A DNA stretch of 64,000 bases. It comes from an uncultured Veillonella sp. (GTDB taxonomy: Bacteria > Bacillota > Negativicutes > Veillonellales > Veillonellaceae). Within the stretch, counting starts at the first letter, position 1; the number at the start of each line of letters is the position of its first letter. The translations under genes and the position numbers were made by a program. The stretch covers positions 1 through 64,000 of the forward strand of contig UQVF01000004.1 of NCBI GenBank assembly GCA_900544365.1. Direction: 5' to 3'. This document shows, in pieces, positions 25,738 to 35,400 of this stretch. The notes below the pieces were generated by a model, which was given only the letters and a program-made list of their open reading frames with translations, was not told the DNA's origin and ran no database searches.

Positions 25738-26939
25738 TGGATGCCCTACGTAGACTATCTGTGGACCAATGGATAGTCTATCTACTATACGGAGCAACGG
25801 TGTGTATTCCTTTGTTACCAATAGGAGGCAATGTTCTCATCCTTGTGGCGGGATTACTAGCATTACTATTCGATAGGCAACGATTTTCTGGAACTTTACA
25901 TTGGTTACAATGGGCAGTCCTGGCGTTTATTCTCTGGACAGGCATTTCCATTGTTAATTCTATGAATGTCCCATGGTCGGCTATGAGTTGGTTCTACCAC
26001 ATAGGGATGTATGGCAGTATCTATTGGCTAATGACATACTATATAGACAATGAAATGCGGCAGAAAACATTTTTGTCATTATTTTGTATCACAGGAGTTC
26101 TTGTGTGCATAGGTGCGGGGTATCAGTATTTTTACATGACTCCAGAGCATATCCATGAATGGGTGGATAATGTCCATTTCCCAGGACTCATGCGGCGCAT
26201 GTATGGAACGTTACAAAATCCTAATTTGTTAGGAGAATACTTACTTTTTACCATTTCCATTGGTGGATTAGGTGCTATGCAAGTATTGAAAGCAAAAGAC
26301 TGGAAACGTTCTGCTATGATGGCGCTCTTTATGGCAGTTATGTTATTGTGCTTAGTTCTTACCTATTCCCGTGGCATGTGGCTTAGCTTGGCGGTAGCTG
26401 TTTTTGTAGCCGGCATCTGTGTAGATCGTAGGCTATTATATACGTTATTGGTGGTTCCCTTGGTGCTATTCTTTTACCATGGGGAAGTATCCGGTCGATT
26501 GTGGTCTCTCTTTAGTGGGCAAGATACATCGGTTATGCTTCGGTGGGCATTGTGGGATAGTACTATGTACATGATAGAAGATTTTCCTATCTTTGGGATT
26601 GGTTGGGATGCGTTTTGGATGACCTATCCAGACTATAACTATTTTATCCAAGATCCAACGGTGATTATCTATCATGCCCATAATTTATATTTACAAGTGG
26701 CAGCAGAAACGGGCCCTGTTTCTCTATGCTTATTTTTGGCAATTTTGCTAGGTCATAGCAGAAATGTACAAAAGCAAAAGCGCCTTGCTCTTCCCTTACG
26801 CTATGGTATGACGTTACTAGCTGTAGTTGTATTGGTAAGTGGTCTTTTTGATCATACTTTGTATAGCCAACAGGTGAGTTTAGTGTTATGGCAACTTCTA
26901 GGGTTTGCTATGAGCATAATACGAAATACAACGGAATAA
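25737..26939 (+). CDS. O-antigen ligase-like membrane protein
   Basis: A 400 aa polytopic protein with about ten to eleven hydrophobic segments and a large periplasmic loop (about 230-330) holding conserved aromatic and Arg residues, the layout of the WaaL/O-antigen polymerase family (Wzy_C). Such enzymes join a glycan from undecaprenyl diphosphate to lipid A core, or ligate related glycans. The start at 25737 overlaps the folC stop codon (TAATG); the frame is open 9 codons further back inside folC. The last codons lie in a 20 bp tandem repeat. Family assignment is good; the exact glycan is unknown. Confidence 0.75.
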   Translation: MDALRRLSVDQWIVYLLYGATVCIPLLPIGGNVLILVAGLLALLFDRQRFSGTLHWLQWAVLAFILWTGISIVNSMNVPWSAMSWFYHIGMYGSIYWLMTYYIDNEMRQKTFLSLFCITGVLVCIGAGYQYFYMTPEHIHEWVDNVHFPGLMRRMYGTLQNPNLLGEYLLFTISIGGLGAMQVLKAKDWKRSAMMALFMAVMLLCLVLTYSRGMWLSLAVAVFVAGICVDRRLLYTLLVVPLVLFFYHGEVSGRLWSLFSGQDTSVMLRWALWDSTMYMIEDFPIFGIGWDAFWMTYPDYNYFIQDPTVIIYHAHNLYLQVAAETGPVSLCLFLAILLGHSRNVQKQKRLALPLRYGMTLLAVVVLVSGLFDHTLYSQQVSLVLWQLLGFAMSIIRNTTE

Positions 26940-26990
26940 ATTGAAATACAACGGAATAAATTGAAATACAACGGAATAAATTGAAATACA
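26923..26990 (+). repeat. 20 bp tandem repeat, 3.4 copies
   Basis: The unit GAAATACAACGGAATAAATT occurs at 26923, 26943 and 26963, identical in each, with a partial fourth copy. The first unit encodes the last residues and stop codon of the ligase-like gene, so added copies fall after the stop and leave the protein unchanged. Confidence 0.95.
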
Positions 26991-26993
26991 AGT

Positions 26994-27026
26994 ATAGAGA
27001 CGGTGGCATACTGTCTCTATGTTTTT
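26994..27026 (+). terminator. terminator after the valS-folC-ligase operon
   Basis: An 11 bp stem, ATAGAGACGGT with ACTGTCTCTAT, containing one G-U pair, followed by GTTTTTA. Confidence 0.8.
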
Positions 27027-27615
27027 ATATATCGTGATAGTATGTAGTAATCTATGTTAAGAATATATAGAAGGGCTGATATAGACAGAACAATATAAGT
27101 GGTTATGTGATACGAAAGCTGCTAGTTTGATTAGAAACTAATAATGATATATAGCACAGTTAATATATAGGAGTTTCGGAATTGTGTATGTAAAATAACA
27201 AAATGGAATAAAAGCAAATAACTATTAGTTATGAATAATATAACGCACAGAAATGCATAAACATAAATAGAGAGTATGAGTAAGAAGTAAAATATCGAAA
27301 AAAGTTGTACTACACCAATATTTATAGATATAGGTAGATAAAGGGTATAACAAAAAGTTATACTCGCGTTGATTTTTTCGGTTCTGTATGCTTATTATGC
27401 ATATATTTACATATATGGTTGACAATAACAAGAAAAATGAGTAGTATTTATGAGAATTAACAAATATCACACTTTGAGTAGAGATTTAATTGATTATTTC
27501 TCTGGACAGTTTTATAAATAAGAAAATTCTTTCATGATAGAAATAAAGGAATTGAATTCACTGTGTGATTGTTATATAGCTGAATATAGTCATTCAAACT
27601 AAAGGAGATGGTAGT
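27027..27615. other. A+T-rich intergenic region upstream of the propionate cluster
   Basis: I see no gene in these 590 bp on either strand; the longest open frames lack ribosome sites and have biased, unlikely composition. It holds the promoter at 27419-27447. Its remainder may carry regulatory sites that I cannot identify. Confidence 0.5.
27419..27447 (+). promoter_or_regulatory. promoter of the propionate-metabolism cluster
   Basis: A perfect -35 TTGACA (27419-27424), a 17 bp spacer and TAGTAT (27442-27447). It predicts a leader of about 160 nt before the CoA-transferase gene. Confidence 0.75.
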
Positions 27616-29124
27616 ATGATCGACATTTTAGATCGCGTGCAAGGTGCAGCGTTGCAAGCAAAAATTACTACAGCAGAAGAAGCGGCTAAATTGATTAATC
27701 CAGGAGACCATGTAGGTATCAGTGGTTTTACCCCATCTGGTTACCCTAAAGCAGTGCCATTGGCATTAGCAAAACGCATGGAAACTGAACCGTTCCAAAT
27801 TGATCTTTGGACTGGCGCTTCCGTTGGTGATGAAGCAGATGGCGCATTAACTCGTGTGAACGGTATTCGTCGTCGTTTTCCATATCAAACTAACAATGAT
27901 ACTCGTAAAGCATTAAATAGCCAAAAAATGCGTTATATTGATATGCATCTTAGTCATATGGCGCAACAAATTCGCTATGGATTCTTTGGTGACACAGACG
28001 TGGCTATCATTGAAGCAGTTTGTGTACGTGAAGATGGTGGCATCGTGCCAAGTACTTCTGTAGGGAACTCCCCAACATTCGTAAGCCAAGCGAAAAAAGT
28101 GATAGTAGAAGTCAATGTATCCCAGCCAATGTCTTTGGTAGGTATGCATGATATTTATGAACCAAAAGATCCTCCATATCGTGAGCCATTCCCGATCAAT
28201 AAAGCCGGAGACAGAATTGGTACTGAATATATTCCGTGTGACCCTGCAAAAATCGTAGCTATCGTTCCATGTGATGTACCAGATACAACTCGTCCACTAG
28301 CACCAATCGATGATGATGCAAAAGCGATGAGCCAACATTTGATTAACTTCTTCCAAGAAGAGGTAAAAGCAGGACGTCTACCTGAAAACTTATTACCATT
28401 ACAATCTGGTGTAGGTTCTGTAGCAAATGCTGTTGTGTCCGGCTTGGCTGAAGGTCCTTTCACAAACTTATCCATTTTCACAGAAGTTATTCAAGATGGT
28501 ATGTTGGACTTAATTGATGCAGGTAAAGTAACAGATTGCTCTGGTACAGCATTGTCCCCATCTCCGGATGGATTGAAACGCTTCTATGATAATATTGATA
28601 AATACAGCAAGCACATTCTTTTGCGCCCGCAAGAGATTTCCAATAACCCTGGCTTAGCTCGTAGACTTGGTGTTATCACTATGAATACAGCTATCGAATT
28701 CGATATCTTCGGTAATGTAAACTCTACTCATATCATGGGTAGCAAAATGATGAATGGTATCGGTGGTTCCGGGGACTTTACTCGAAATGGTTATATCTCC
28801 ATTTTCTGTACGAACTCTGTAGCAAAAGGCGGAGACATCAGCTCCATCGTTCCTTTTGTATCTCATATTGATCATACAGAACATGATGTACAAGTATTCT
28901 GTACAGAACAAGGTATTGCCGATGTTCGTGGTTTGGCTCCAATTGAAAGAGCATACAAAATCATTGAAAACTGTGCTCACCCAGACTACAAACAAGAATT
29001 ATTAGATTACCTCGAAAGAGCTATTGAAAAGACAAATGGCGCCCATACACCTATCTTATTAGATGAAGCTCTTTCTTGGCATAAACGCTTCACTGAAACA
29101 GGAAGCATGAAAAAACAAGGTTAA
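27616..29124 (+). CDS. succinate (propionyl-CoA:succinate) CoA-transferase
   Basis: A 502 aa member of the acetyl-CoA hydrolase/transferase family. It probably moves CoA from propionyl-CoA to succinate and so closes the succinate decarboxylation cycle without ATP. The likely catalytic glutamate is Glu290 in TEVIQDG, and Gly-rich CoA-binding stretches follow (GIGGSGDF near 378). It opens the cluster with mutase, MeaB, epimerase and decarboxylase, which supports succinate as acceptor rather than acetate. AAAGGAG precedes the ATG. The donor and acceptor are inferred from context. Confidence 0.88.
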   Translation: MIDILDRVQGAALQAKITTAEEAAKLINPGDHVGISGFTPSGYPKAVPLALAKRMETEPFQIDLWTGASVGDEADGALTRVNGIRRRFPYQTNNDTRKALNSQKMRYIDMHLSHMAQQIRYGFFGDTDVAIIEAVCVREDGGIVPSTSVGNSPTFVSQAKKVIVEVNVSQPMSLVGMHDIYEPKDPPYREPFPINKAGDRIGTEYIPCDPAKIVAIVPCDVPDTTRPLAPIDDDAKAMSQHLINFFQEEVKAGRLPENLLPLQSGVGSVANAVVSGLAEGPFTNLSIFTEVIQDGMLDLIDAGKVTDCSGTALSPSPDGLKRFYDNIDKYSKHILLRPQEISNNPGLARRLGVITMNTAIEFDIFGNVNSTHIMGSKMMNGIGGSGDFTRNGYISIFCTNSVAKGGDISSIVPFVSHIDHTEHDVQVFCTEQGIADVRGLAPIERAYKIIENCAHPDYKQELLDYLERAIEKTNGAHTPILLDEALSWHKRFTETGSMKKQG

Positions 29125-29144
29125 TTTTTTAGGAGGATGATGAC

Positions 29145-30791
29145 ATGGCTAATGACAACTTAAAAGCCAAACTTGCTGAATATGATGCAGCGTACGCTAA
29201 AAACTGTGAGAAAGTACCTGCTCGTCAAAACTTACCAGAACAACCGGTGTACACTCCGCTTGATTTAGAAGGTTTTGATTATGAGCGTGATCTTGGATTC
29301 CCAGGATTCTATCCATACACTCGTGGTGTGCAACCTACTATGTACCGTGGCCGTTTCTGGACAATGCGTATGTATGCTGGTTTCGCAACTGCTGAAGAGT
29401 CCAACAAACGTTACCGTTACTTAATTGAATCCGGTGCAACAGGTCTTTCTTGCGCATTCGACTTACCAACACAAATCGGTTATGACTCTGACGACGCTAT
29501 GGCTGAAGGCGAAGTTGGTAAAGTAGGTGTTGCGATTGACTCTCTAAAAGATATGGAAATCTTGTTCCAAGGTATCGACTTAGGTAAAGTTTCCACTTCT
29601 ATGACAATCAATGCTCCTGCATCTGTACTTCTTGCTATGTACATTGCAGTTGCTGAAAAACAAGGTGTACCTTCCACTGAACTTCGCGGTACAATTCAAA
29701 ATGATATTTTGAAAGAGTACGCCGCTCGCGGAACTTACATCTTCCCTCCAAAACCATCCATGCGCTTGATCACTAATATTTTCGAATATTGCTCTCAATA
29801 TGTGCCAAAATGGAATACTATCTCCATCTCCGGTTACCATATTCGTGAAGCTGGTTCCACTGCTGCGCAAGAAATCGCTTTCACAATTGCTGATGGTATT
29901 GCATACATCGAAGCAGCTCTTAAAGCTGGCTTAGAAGTTGACGATTTCGCAGGACGTTTATCCTTCTTCTGGAACGCACACAACAACGTATTAGAAGAAG
30001 TTGCGAAATTCCGTGCATCCCGTCGTTTATGGGCACATATCTTGAAAGAACGTTTTGGTGCTAAAAAACCTAAATCCATGATGTTACGTGTACATACTCA
30101 AACAGCTGGTTCCATGTTGACTGCACAACAAGTTGACAACAACATCGTTCGTGTTGCTCTTCAAACTGCTGCGGCTGTAATGGGTGGTACTCAATCCTTA
30201 CATACTAACTCTCGTGACGAAGCATTGGCTCTTCCAACTGAAGCATCTGTACAAATCGCTCTTCGTACTCAACAAATCGTTGCTTACGAATCCGGTTTAG
30301 CTGACGTAGTTGACCCATTGGGCGGTTCCTACTATGTAGAAGCTATGACGAATGCTATCTATGAAGAAGCTAAAGCATACATCCAAAAAATCGATGAAAT
30401 GGGTGGTGCTGTTGAAGCTATCGAAAAAGGTTACATCCAAAAAGAAATCCAAGAGTCTGCTTATAAATGGCAAATGGAAGTGGAATCTGGCCTTCGTACA
30501 ATCGTAGGTGTTAACAAATTCCAAGTAGAGGAAAAACCAGTTGAAGGTCTTCTTCGTATCGATGCTTCTGTAGGTATCAACCAATCCAAAAAAACGCAAC
30601 AAGTTCGTGCAGAACGTGATCAAGCAGCAGTTGATGCAGCGTTAGCAGCATTAAAAGCTGGTGCAGAAGATGAATCTGTAAACTTGATGCCATTAATCTT
30701 GGCTGCCGTTAAAACATATGCTACATTAGGCGAAATTTGTAACGTATTGCGCGGCGTATTCGGTGAATACCAAGCTCATTCCACACTATAA
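29145..30791 (+). CDS. methylmalonyl-CoA mutase, catalytic (TIM-barrel) subunit of the split type
   Basis: This 548 aa protein carries only the substrate-binding barrel; the B12 domain is the next gene. It interconverts succinyl-CoA and (R)-methylmalonyl-CoA. Tyr77 (RMYAGF) and Arg207 (PSMRLI) match the residues that mark methylmalonyl-CoA mutase; isobutyryl- and hydroxyisobutyryl-CoA mutases have Phe or Ile and Gln there. His232 in SGYH is the conserved active-site His. AGGAGG lies before the ATG. A second, different mutase (mutA/mutB) is at 45.5-49.9 kb. Confidence 0.93.
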   Translation: MANDNLKAKLAEYDAAYAKNCEKVPARQNLPEQPVYTPLDLEGFDYERDLGFPGFYPYTRGVQPTMYRGRFWTMRMYAGFATAEESNKRYRYLIESGATGLSCAFDLPTQIGYDSDDAMAEGEVGKVGVAIDSLKDMEILFQGIDLGKVSTSMTINAPASVLLAMYIAVAEKQGVPSTELRGTIQNDILKEYAARGTYIFPPKPSMRLITNIFEYCSQYVPKWNTISISGYHIREAGSTAAQEIAFTIADGIAYIEAALKAGLEVDDFAGRLSFFWNAHNNVLEEVAKFRASRRLWAHILKERFGAKKPKSMMLRVHTQTAGSMLTAQQVDNNIVRVALQTAAAVMGGTQSLHTNSRDEALALPTEASVQIALRTQQIVAYESGLADVVDPLGGSYYVEAMTNAIYEEAKAYIQKIDEMGGAVEAIEKGYIQKEIQESAYKWQMEVESGLRTIVGVNKFQVEEKPVEGLLRIDASVGINQSKKTQQVRAERDQAAVDAALAALKAGAEDESVNLMPLILAAVKTYATLGEICNVLRGVFGEYQAHSTL

Positions 30792-30821
30792 TTAATCGAT
30801 CCTAATTGGAGGTATAATATC

Positions 30822-31217
30822 ATGGCAGAAAAACGTATCAGAGTAATCGTAGCAAAACCAGGTCTTGATGGTCATGACCGTGGTGCAAAAGTAGTAGCAC
30901 GCGCACTTCGCGATGCTGGTTTCGAAGTTATCTACACAGGTCTTCGTCAAACTCCAGAACAAATCGTTGAAGCAGCTCTTTCTGAAGACGTTAACGTAGT
31001 TGCGTTATCTCTTCTTTCTGGAGCACACAACACATTGTTCCCTAAAATCGTTGAAATGTTGAAAGAAAAAGGCATGGGCGATGTATTAGTAGTTGGTGGT
31101 GGCGTTATTCCTGACGCTGATATCCCTGGCTTAAAAGAAGCTGGCGTATCCGCAGTGTTCACACCAGGCACTCCAACAGCTGATGTTATTGAGTTCATCA
31201 AAGCTAACGTAAAATAA
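30822..31217 (+). CDS. methylmalonyl-CoA mutase, cobalamin-binding subunit
   Basis: A 131 aa flavodoxin-like B12 domain. It has the signature DxHxxG with Asp16, His18 (lower cobalt ligand) and Gly21, then SLLSGAH and GGGVIP as in base-off/His-on cobalamin proteins. It pairs with the barrel subunit 30 nt upstream to form the active split mutase. GGAGG precedes the ATG. Confidence 0.95.
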   Translation: MAEKRIRVIVAKPGLDGHDRGAKVVARALRDAGFEVIYTGLRQTPEQIVEAALSEDVNVVALSLLSGAHNTLFPKIVEMLKEKGMGDVLVVGGGVIPDADIPGLKEAGVSAVFTPGTPTADVIEFIKANVK

Positions 31218-31227
31218 TATACTTGGG

Positions 31228-31257
31228 CTAGGCTCGGGCAAGAATGTTCGAGCCTAG
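31228..31257 (+). other. hairpin between mutase and meaB
   Basis: CTAGGCTCG pairs perfectly with CGAGCCTAG around a 12 nt loop. No T-run follows, so it is more likely an mRNA processing or stability element than a terminator. An ATG in the loop (31244) is in frame with meaB but has no ribosome site. Confidence 0.5.
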
Positions 31258-31285
31258 ACGTATATATAATTGGGACGGTGACAAT

Positions 31286-32227
31286 ATGGATTTAATTAAA
31301 GAACTACTAGAAGGTTCTCGTCTTGCCTTGGCTCGGTCCATCACGGCTGTAGAAAATGAATACGATAATGCTATCGATATCATGAAAGCCATCTATCCAC
31401 GTACTGGTAAGGCTCGTATCTTGGGTATCACAGGTGCTCCAGGAGCGGGTAAAAGTACATTGACAGATAAGGTTGTTAAGCATTATTTAGAACAAGGTAA
31501 GAGAATCGGCATCGTTGCTGTTGACCCAACCAGTCCATTTTCAGGTGGTGCCATCTTAGGTGATCGTATTCGAATGAATGATTTAACATTGAATGAAAAC
31601 GTTTTTATTCGAAGTATGGGTACTCGTGGCAGCCTAGGTGGATTATCTAAAAAAACAGCAGATGTTGTTAAATTAATGGATGCATTTGGCATGGACCTTG
31701 TTATCATTGAAACAGTTGGTGTAGGACAATCAGAAGTAGATATTGTTAAAAATGCAGATACTACCTTGGTTGTGTTAGTGCCAGGTTTAGGTGATGACAT
31801 CCAAGCAATCAAAGCGGGCATCTTGGAAATTGGCGATGTGTTCGCTATCAATAAAGCTGACCGTGACGGCTGTGATAAGCTTAATGTTGAAATAGAAATG
31901 ATGCTAGACTTAGATTCTCGTGAACTTGATTGGAGACCACCAATTAAGAGAACTATCGCTAGTAAAGATGAAGGTGTTGATGAATTAGTGGAAGCTCTAG
32001 ACGAACACTTTGAATATCTTGAAGATAGTGGAGAATTAGCTGCTCGCCGTGCAGAACGCACACATGACGAGTTAGTGGCTATGATCAATGAACAAATTAT
32101 GCGCTATGTTCATGAACATGTTATTGAAAGTGACGCGTTCAAACAAGATGTAGCAACAGTCAATAACAGAACGAATGACCCTTATAGTGTTGTTAACTCG
32201 GTATTAGAAAAGTCCTTAAAAAGATAA
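31286..32227 (+). CDS. meaB: methylmalonyl-CoA mutase-associated GTPase MeaB (first copy)
   Basis: G-protein chaperone of 313 aa that gates cofactor loading and protects the mutase from inactivation. The P-loop GAPGAGKST is near 50, the DPTSP and ETVGVGQSE switch motifs follow, and NKAD near 190 gives guanine specificity. The start at 31286 is chosen because the upstream in-frame ATG lies in a hairpin loop; the ribosome site here is modest (GGGACGGTG). The C-terminal helices match the MeaB dimerisation arm. It lies next to the split mutase. Confidence 0.92.
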   Translation: MDLIKELLEGSRLALARSITAVENEYDNAIDIMKAIYPRTGKARILGITGAPGAGKSTLTDKVVKHYLEQGKRIGIVAVDPTSPFSGGAILGDRIRMNDLTLNENVFIRSMGTRGSLGGLSKKTADVVKLMDAFGMDLVIIETVGVGQSEVDIVKNADTTLVVLVPGLGDDIQAIKAGILEIGDVFAINKADRDGCDKLNVEIEMMLDLDSRELDWRPPIKRTIASKDEGVDELVEALDEHFEYLEDSGELAARRAERTHDELVAMINEQIMRYVHEHVIESDAFKQDVATVNNRTNDPYSVVNSVLEKSLKR

Positions 32228-32328
32228 GGAAAAGAATGAAAAAAATCTAATATCGTGGTATCATATAAGTAATCGAAAGGTGATGTATATCACTTTCGAG
32301 TTGCAGCTCATTTGAAAGGAGAGTTATT

Positions 32329-32751
32329 ATGGCATTCAAAGTATTACAAGTAGATCATATCGGTATCGGTGTATCTGACTTAGCAGCAACAAAAGAATTT
32401 TATAAAAACGCACTTGGTATGGAGCATCTTCCAGAAGACGAAGTAGTTGAAGAACAAAAAGTAAAAGTAAGCTTCTTCCCTTGCGGTGATGCTGAGCTTG
32501 AGTTCTTAGAATCTACAACTCCAGATGGTCCTATCGGTCGTTTTATCGAAAAAAATGGTGGCCGTAATGGTATCCAACACGTAGCGCTTCGCGTTGATGA
32601 CATCAAAGCAGCAATTGCTGATTTAAAAGCTAAAGGTGTTCAATTAATCGACGAAGAACCTCGCTATGGTGCTGGTGGATCTGCAATTGCATTCCTTCAT
32701 CCAAAAGCTACTGGCGGCGTTTTATTAGAACTTTGCCAACGCATGAAATAA
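32329..32751 (+). CDS. mce: methylmalonyl-CoA epimerase
   Basis: Interconverts the (R) and (S) forms of methylmalonyl-CoA, which is required because the mutase makes (R) and the decarboxylase uses (S). The 140 aa VOC-fold protein has two beta-alpha-beta-beta-beta halves. The metal ligands are His10 (VDHIGIG), Gln/His in GIQHVALRV, and Glu near the C-terminus (LLELCQ). GAAAGGAG precedes the ATG. A short hairpin (CGAAAG...CTTTCG, about 32274-32298) lies in the gap after meaB. Confidence 0.95.
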   Translation: MAFKVLQVDHIGIGVSDLAATKEFYKNALGMEHLPEDEVVEEQKVKVSFFPCGDAELEFLESTTPDGPIGRFIEKNGGRNGIQHVALRVDDIKAAIADLKAKGVQLIDEEPRYGAGGSAIAFLHPKATGGVLLELCQRMK

Positions 32752-32787
32752 TCAACTGTATCCGTAATAATCCTATGGAGGTGTAAA

Positions 32788-34317
32788 ATGGCAACAGTTC
32801 AGGAAAAGATTGAATTATTGCACAAAAAACTGTCCACAGTAAAACAAGGTGGCGGTGAAAAACGCGTAGAAAAACAACACGCTAGTGGCAAATATACAGC
32901 TCGCGAGCGTATTGAAAAACTATTTGACGACAATAGTTTCGTGGAATTAGATCAATTTGTTAAACATCGTTGTGTTAACTTTGGTCAAGAGAAAAAAGAA
33001 TTACCAGGTGAAGGCGTAGTAACTGGTTATGGTACTATCGACGGACGTTTGGTGTTTGCTTTTGCTCAAGACTTTACAGTAGAAGGTGGTTCCTTAGGGG
33101 AAATGCATGCTGCTAAAATAGTTAAAACACAGCGTATGGCAATGAAAATGGGTGCTCCTATTATCGGCATTAATGACTCCGGTGGAGCTCGTATTCAAGA
33201 AGCAGTAGACGCATTAGCTGGCTACGGTAAAATCTTCTTTGAAAACACTAATGCTTCTGGCGTTATCCCACAAATCTCTGTAATCATGGGACCATGTGCA
33301 GGTGGTGCGGTATACTCTCCAGCATTAACTGACTTCATTTACATGGTTAAACATACATCTCAAATGTTCATCACTGGACCAGCAGTTATTAAATCTGTAA
33401 CAGCAGAAGAAGTAACAGCGGAAGATCTTGGCGGTGCAATGGCTCATAACAGTGTATCTGGGGTGGCTCATTTTGCGACAGAAAACGAAGATGATTGCTT
33501 AGCACAAATTCGTTATTTGTTGAGTTTCCTACCAAGCAACAATATGGAAGATACTCCATTAGTTGATACTGGTGATGACCCATCTCGTGAAGATGAAGGT
33601 TTAAATACTTTACTTCCAGATAATCCAAATATGCCTTATGACATGTTTGATGTAATTCGTGCTACAGTAGATAATGGTGAATACTATGAAGTACAACCAC
33701 ACTATGCACAAAATATTATTACATGTTTCGCACGTTTTGCTGGACAAAGCGTAGGTATCATTGCTAACCAACCACGCGTAATGGCAGGGTGCTTAGATAT
33801 CAATGCATCCGATAAATCTTCCCGCTTTATCCGATTCTGCGATGCTTTCAATATCCCTGTTGTAAACTTTGTTGACGTACCGGGCTTCCTACCGGGCACA
33901 AACCAAGAATGGGGTGGCATTATTCGTCATGGTGCGAAAATGTTATATGCTTACTCTGAAGCAACAGTGCCTAAAATTACTGTTATCACTCGTAAAGCAT
34001 ATGGTGGATCTTACCTTGCAATGTGTTCCCAAGATTTGGGTGCAGACCAAGTGTATGCATGGCCTACATCTGAAATCGCTGTAATGGGACCTGCTGGTGC
34101 AGCAAATATCATTTTCAAACGCGATGAAGATAAAGATGAAAAAACAGCTAAATATGTAGAAGAATTCGCAACTCCATACAAAGCTGCTGAACGTGGATTC
34201 GTTGACGTAGTAATTGAACCTAAACATACTCGTCCTGCTATCATCAATGCATTAGCAATGTTGGCAAGTAAACGCGAAACCCGTGCTCCGAAAAAACACG
34301 GTAATATCCCTCTATAA
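32788..34317 (+). CDS. mmdA: methylmalonyl-CoA decarboxylase alpha subunit (carboxyltransferase)
   Basis: Transfers the carboxyl group of (S)-methylmalonyl-CoA to the biotin of MmdC. The 509 aa protein contains the N- and C-terminal carboxyltransferase lobes with oxyanion-hole glycines (NDSGGARIQE; later RKAYGGSYLAM), as in propionyl-CoA carboxylase beta chains. It begins the mmdA-D-E-C-B series. TGGAGG precedes the ATG. Cytoplasmic but bound to the membrane complex through MmdD. Confidence 0.97.
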   Translation: MATVQEKIELLHKKLSTVKQGGGEKRVEKQHASGKYTARERIEKLFDDNSFVELDQFVKHRCVNFGQEKKELPGEGVVTGYGTIDGRLVFAFAQDFTVEGGSLGEMHAAKIVKTQRMAMKMGAPIIGINDSGGARIQEAVDALAGYGKIFFENTNASGVIPQISVIMGPCAGGAVYSPALTDFIYMVKHTSQMFITGPAVIKSVTAEEVTAEDLGGAMAHNSVSGVAHFATENEDDCLAQIRYLLSFLPSNNMEDTPLVDTGDDPSREDEGLNTLLPDNPNMPYDMFDVIRATVDNGEYYEVQPHYAQNIITCFARFAGQSVGIIANQPRVMAGCLDINASDKSSRFIRFCDAFNIPVVNFVDVPGFLPGTNQEWGGIIRHGAKMLYAYSEATVPKITVITRKAYGGSYLAMCSQDLGADQVYAWPTSEIAVMGPAGAANIIFKRDEDKDEKTAKYVEEFATPYKAAERGFVDVVIEPKHTRPAIINALAMLASKRETRAPKKHGNIPL

Positions 34318-34397
34318 GATATTGGTTAGAGGCATACTACACACTTTGCTTCTTGCATGATTCTATTATCATGGTTCTCTATTAATGAGGTGAAAGT

Positions 34398-34721
34398 ATG
34401 ACAGATAATCCGTGGCTAATTATGGCCATCAATATGACGATTGTATTCGCCGTTCTAATTTTATTAGGCGTGCTTATGCATATTATCTATCTAGTAGATC
34501 CTACAAAAAAAAAGTCAACTAAGGCTGAGGTAGCAGAGGTATCATCAGCCACAGCTCCTAGTGCAGGACCTTCTTCTAATCATGAAGAAGTAGTCGCAGC
34601 CATTGTGGCAGCAGTATGTGCTATGGGATATTCCAAATCACAAATTGCTTCCGTAAGACCGATTGTGAGCACAGGTTGGAAATTGGACGGTAGACTGCTA
34701 GGTAGAAATGTAACCAGATAG
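34398..34721 (+). CDS. mmdD: methylmalonyl-CoA decarboxylase delta subunit
   Basis: A 107 aa protein with one N-terminal membrane helix (about 8-31), an Ala/Ser/Pro linker, and a C-terminal stretch AIVAAVCAMGYSKSQIASVRP. It anchors the complex in the membrane and links alpha and beta subunits (OadG-like role). The C-terminal part is strikingly similar to the epsilon subunit encoded next. Confidence 0.93.
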   Translation: MTDNPWLIMAINMTIVFAVLILLGVLMHIIYLVDPTKKKSTKAEVAEVSSATAPSAGPSSNHEEVVAAIVAAVCAMGYSKSQIASVRPIVSTGWKLDGRLLGRNVTR

Positions 34722-34737
34722 TTTGGAGGAGAACTTA

Positions 34738-34902
34738 ATGAATAAGACTACCAACGCACAAGCTGCTAACAAAGAGACAGAAGTAGTAGCGGCTATTGTC
34801 AGTGCTATCGTTGCTATGGGCTATTCGCAAAATCAAATTGCGTCCATTCGCCCAGTAGTGTCTAATTCTTGGCGACTTGCTAGTCGTTTACAGGCCCTAT
34901 AA
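34738..34902 (+). CDS. mmdE: methylmalonyl-CoA decarboxylase epsilon subunit
   Basis: A 54 aa protein, short enough to be missed by gene callers. GGAGGAG lies before the ATG at 34738. The body (AIVSAIVAMGYSQNQIASIRP) is a near copy of the MmdD C-terminus without the membrane helix and linker. In Veillonella parvula the epsilon subunit stabilises the complex. Position between mmdD and mmdC matches the known gene order. Confidence 0.93.
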   Translation: MNKTTNAQAANKETEVVAAIVSAIVAMGYSQNQIASIRPVVSNSWRLASRLQAL

Positions 34903-34961
34903 GCTAATCTAAGCTTATGTAAAAGTTTCATTACAAATAGGTAATTCAGGAGGAAGTTATA

Positions 34962-35344
34962 ATGAAAAAGTTCAATGTTACAGTAAACGGTACAGTTTAT
35001 GAAGTAGAAGTAAATGAAGTTGGAGGCGCAGCTCCAGTTGCAGCACCTAAAGCAGCAGCCCCAGCTCCCAAAACGGCCCCCGCTAGCTGCTACCAGCTCC
35101 AGCAGCTTCCGCAGCTCCAGTGCCAGCAGGTGCAGAAACAGTAAAATGCCCAATGCCTGGTAAAATCTTATCTGTAGCAGTTACAGCTGGTCAAGCAGTT
35201 AAAAAAGGCGATCTTCTTTGCATCTTAGAAGCTATGAAAATGCAAAATGAAATCTATGCTCCACATGATGCAACAGTAGCTGAAGTTCGTGTAGCAGCTA
35301 ACCAAACTGTAGCAACTGGTGAAGCTTTAGTTGTTTTAGGATAA
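34962..35344 (+). pseudogene. mmdC: methylmalonyl-CoA decarboxylase gamma subunit (biotin carrier), frameshifted as given
   Basis: The gene encodes the biotin carrier that moves carboxyl from MmdA to MmdB. The first frame gives MKKFNVTVNGTVYEVEV and the start of the Ala/Pro linker. At about 35085-35092 the linker frame is lost, and the original frame ends at TAA 35142-35144. The rest of the linker (PAPAASAAPVPAG) and the biotin domain with EAMKMQNE continue in the -1 frame to 35344. No slippery heptamer fits: an earlier slip would meet TAG at 35084-35086. Since the cluster is otherwise intact and the subunit is needed for energy metabolism, a single-base sequence or assembly error in the repetitive linker is as likely as a real mutation. 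Confidence 0.9.
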
Positions 35345-35400
35345 TATCAACTTTATACTGCTTAAACTAAACCCTTCTATTACAAAAGGAGGAACTCCAT

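Noticed and set aside
34962..35144. Programmed -1 frameshifting in mmdC
   Set aside because: The CCCAAAA stretch is not in the correct phase for a slippery heptamer, and slipping there would meet TAG at 35084-35086.
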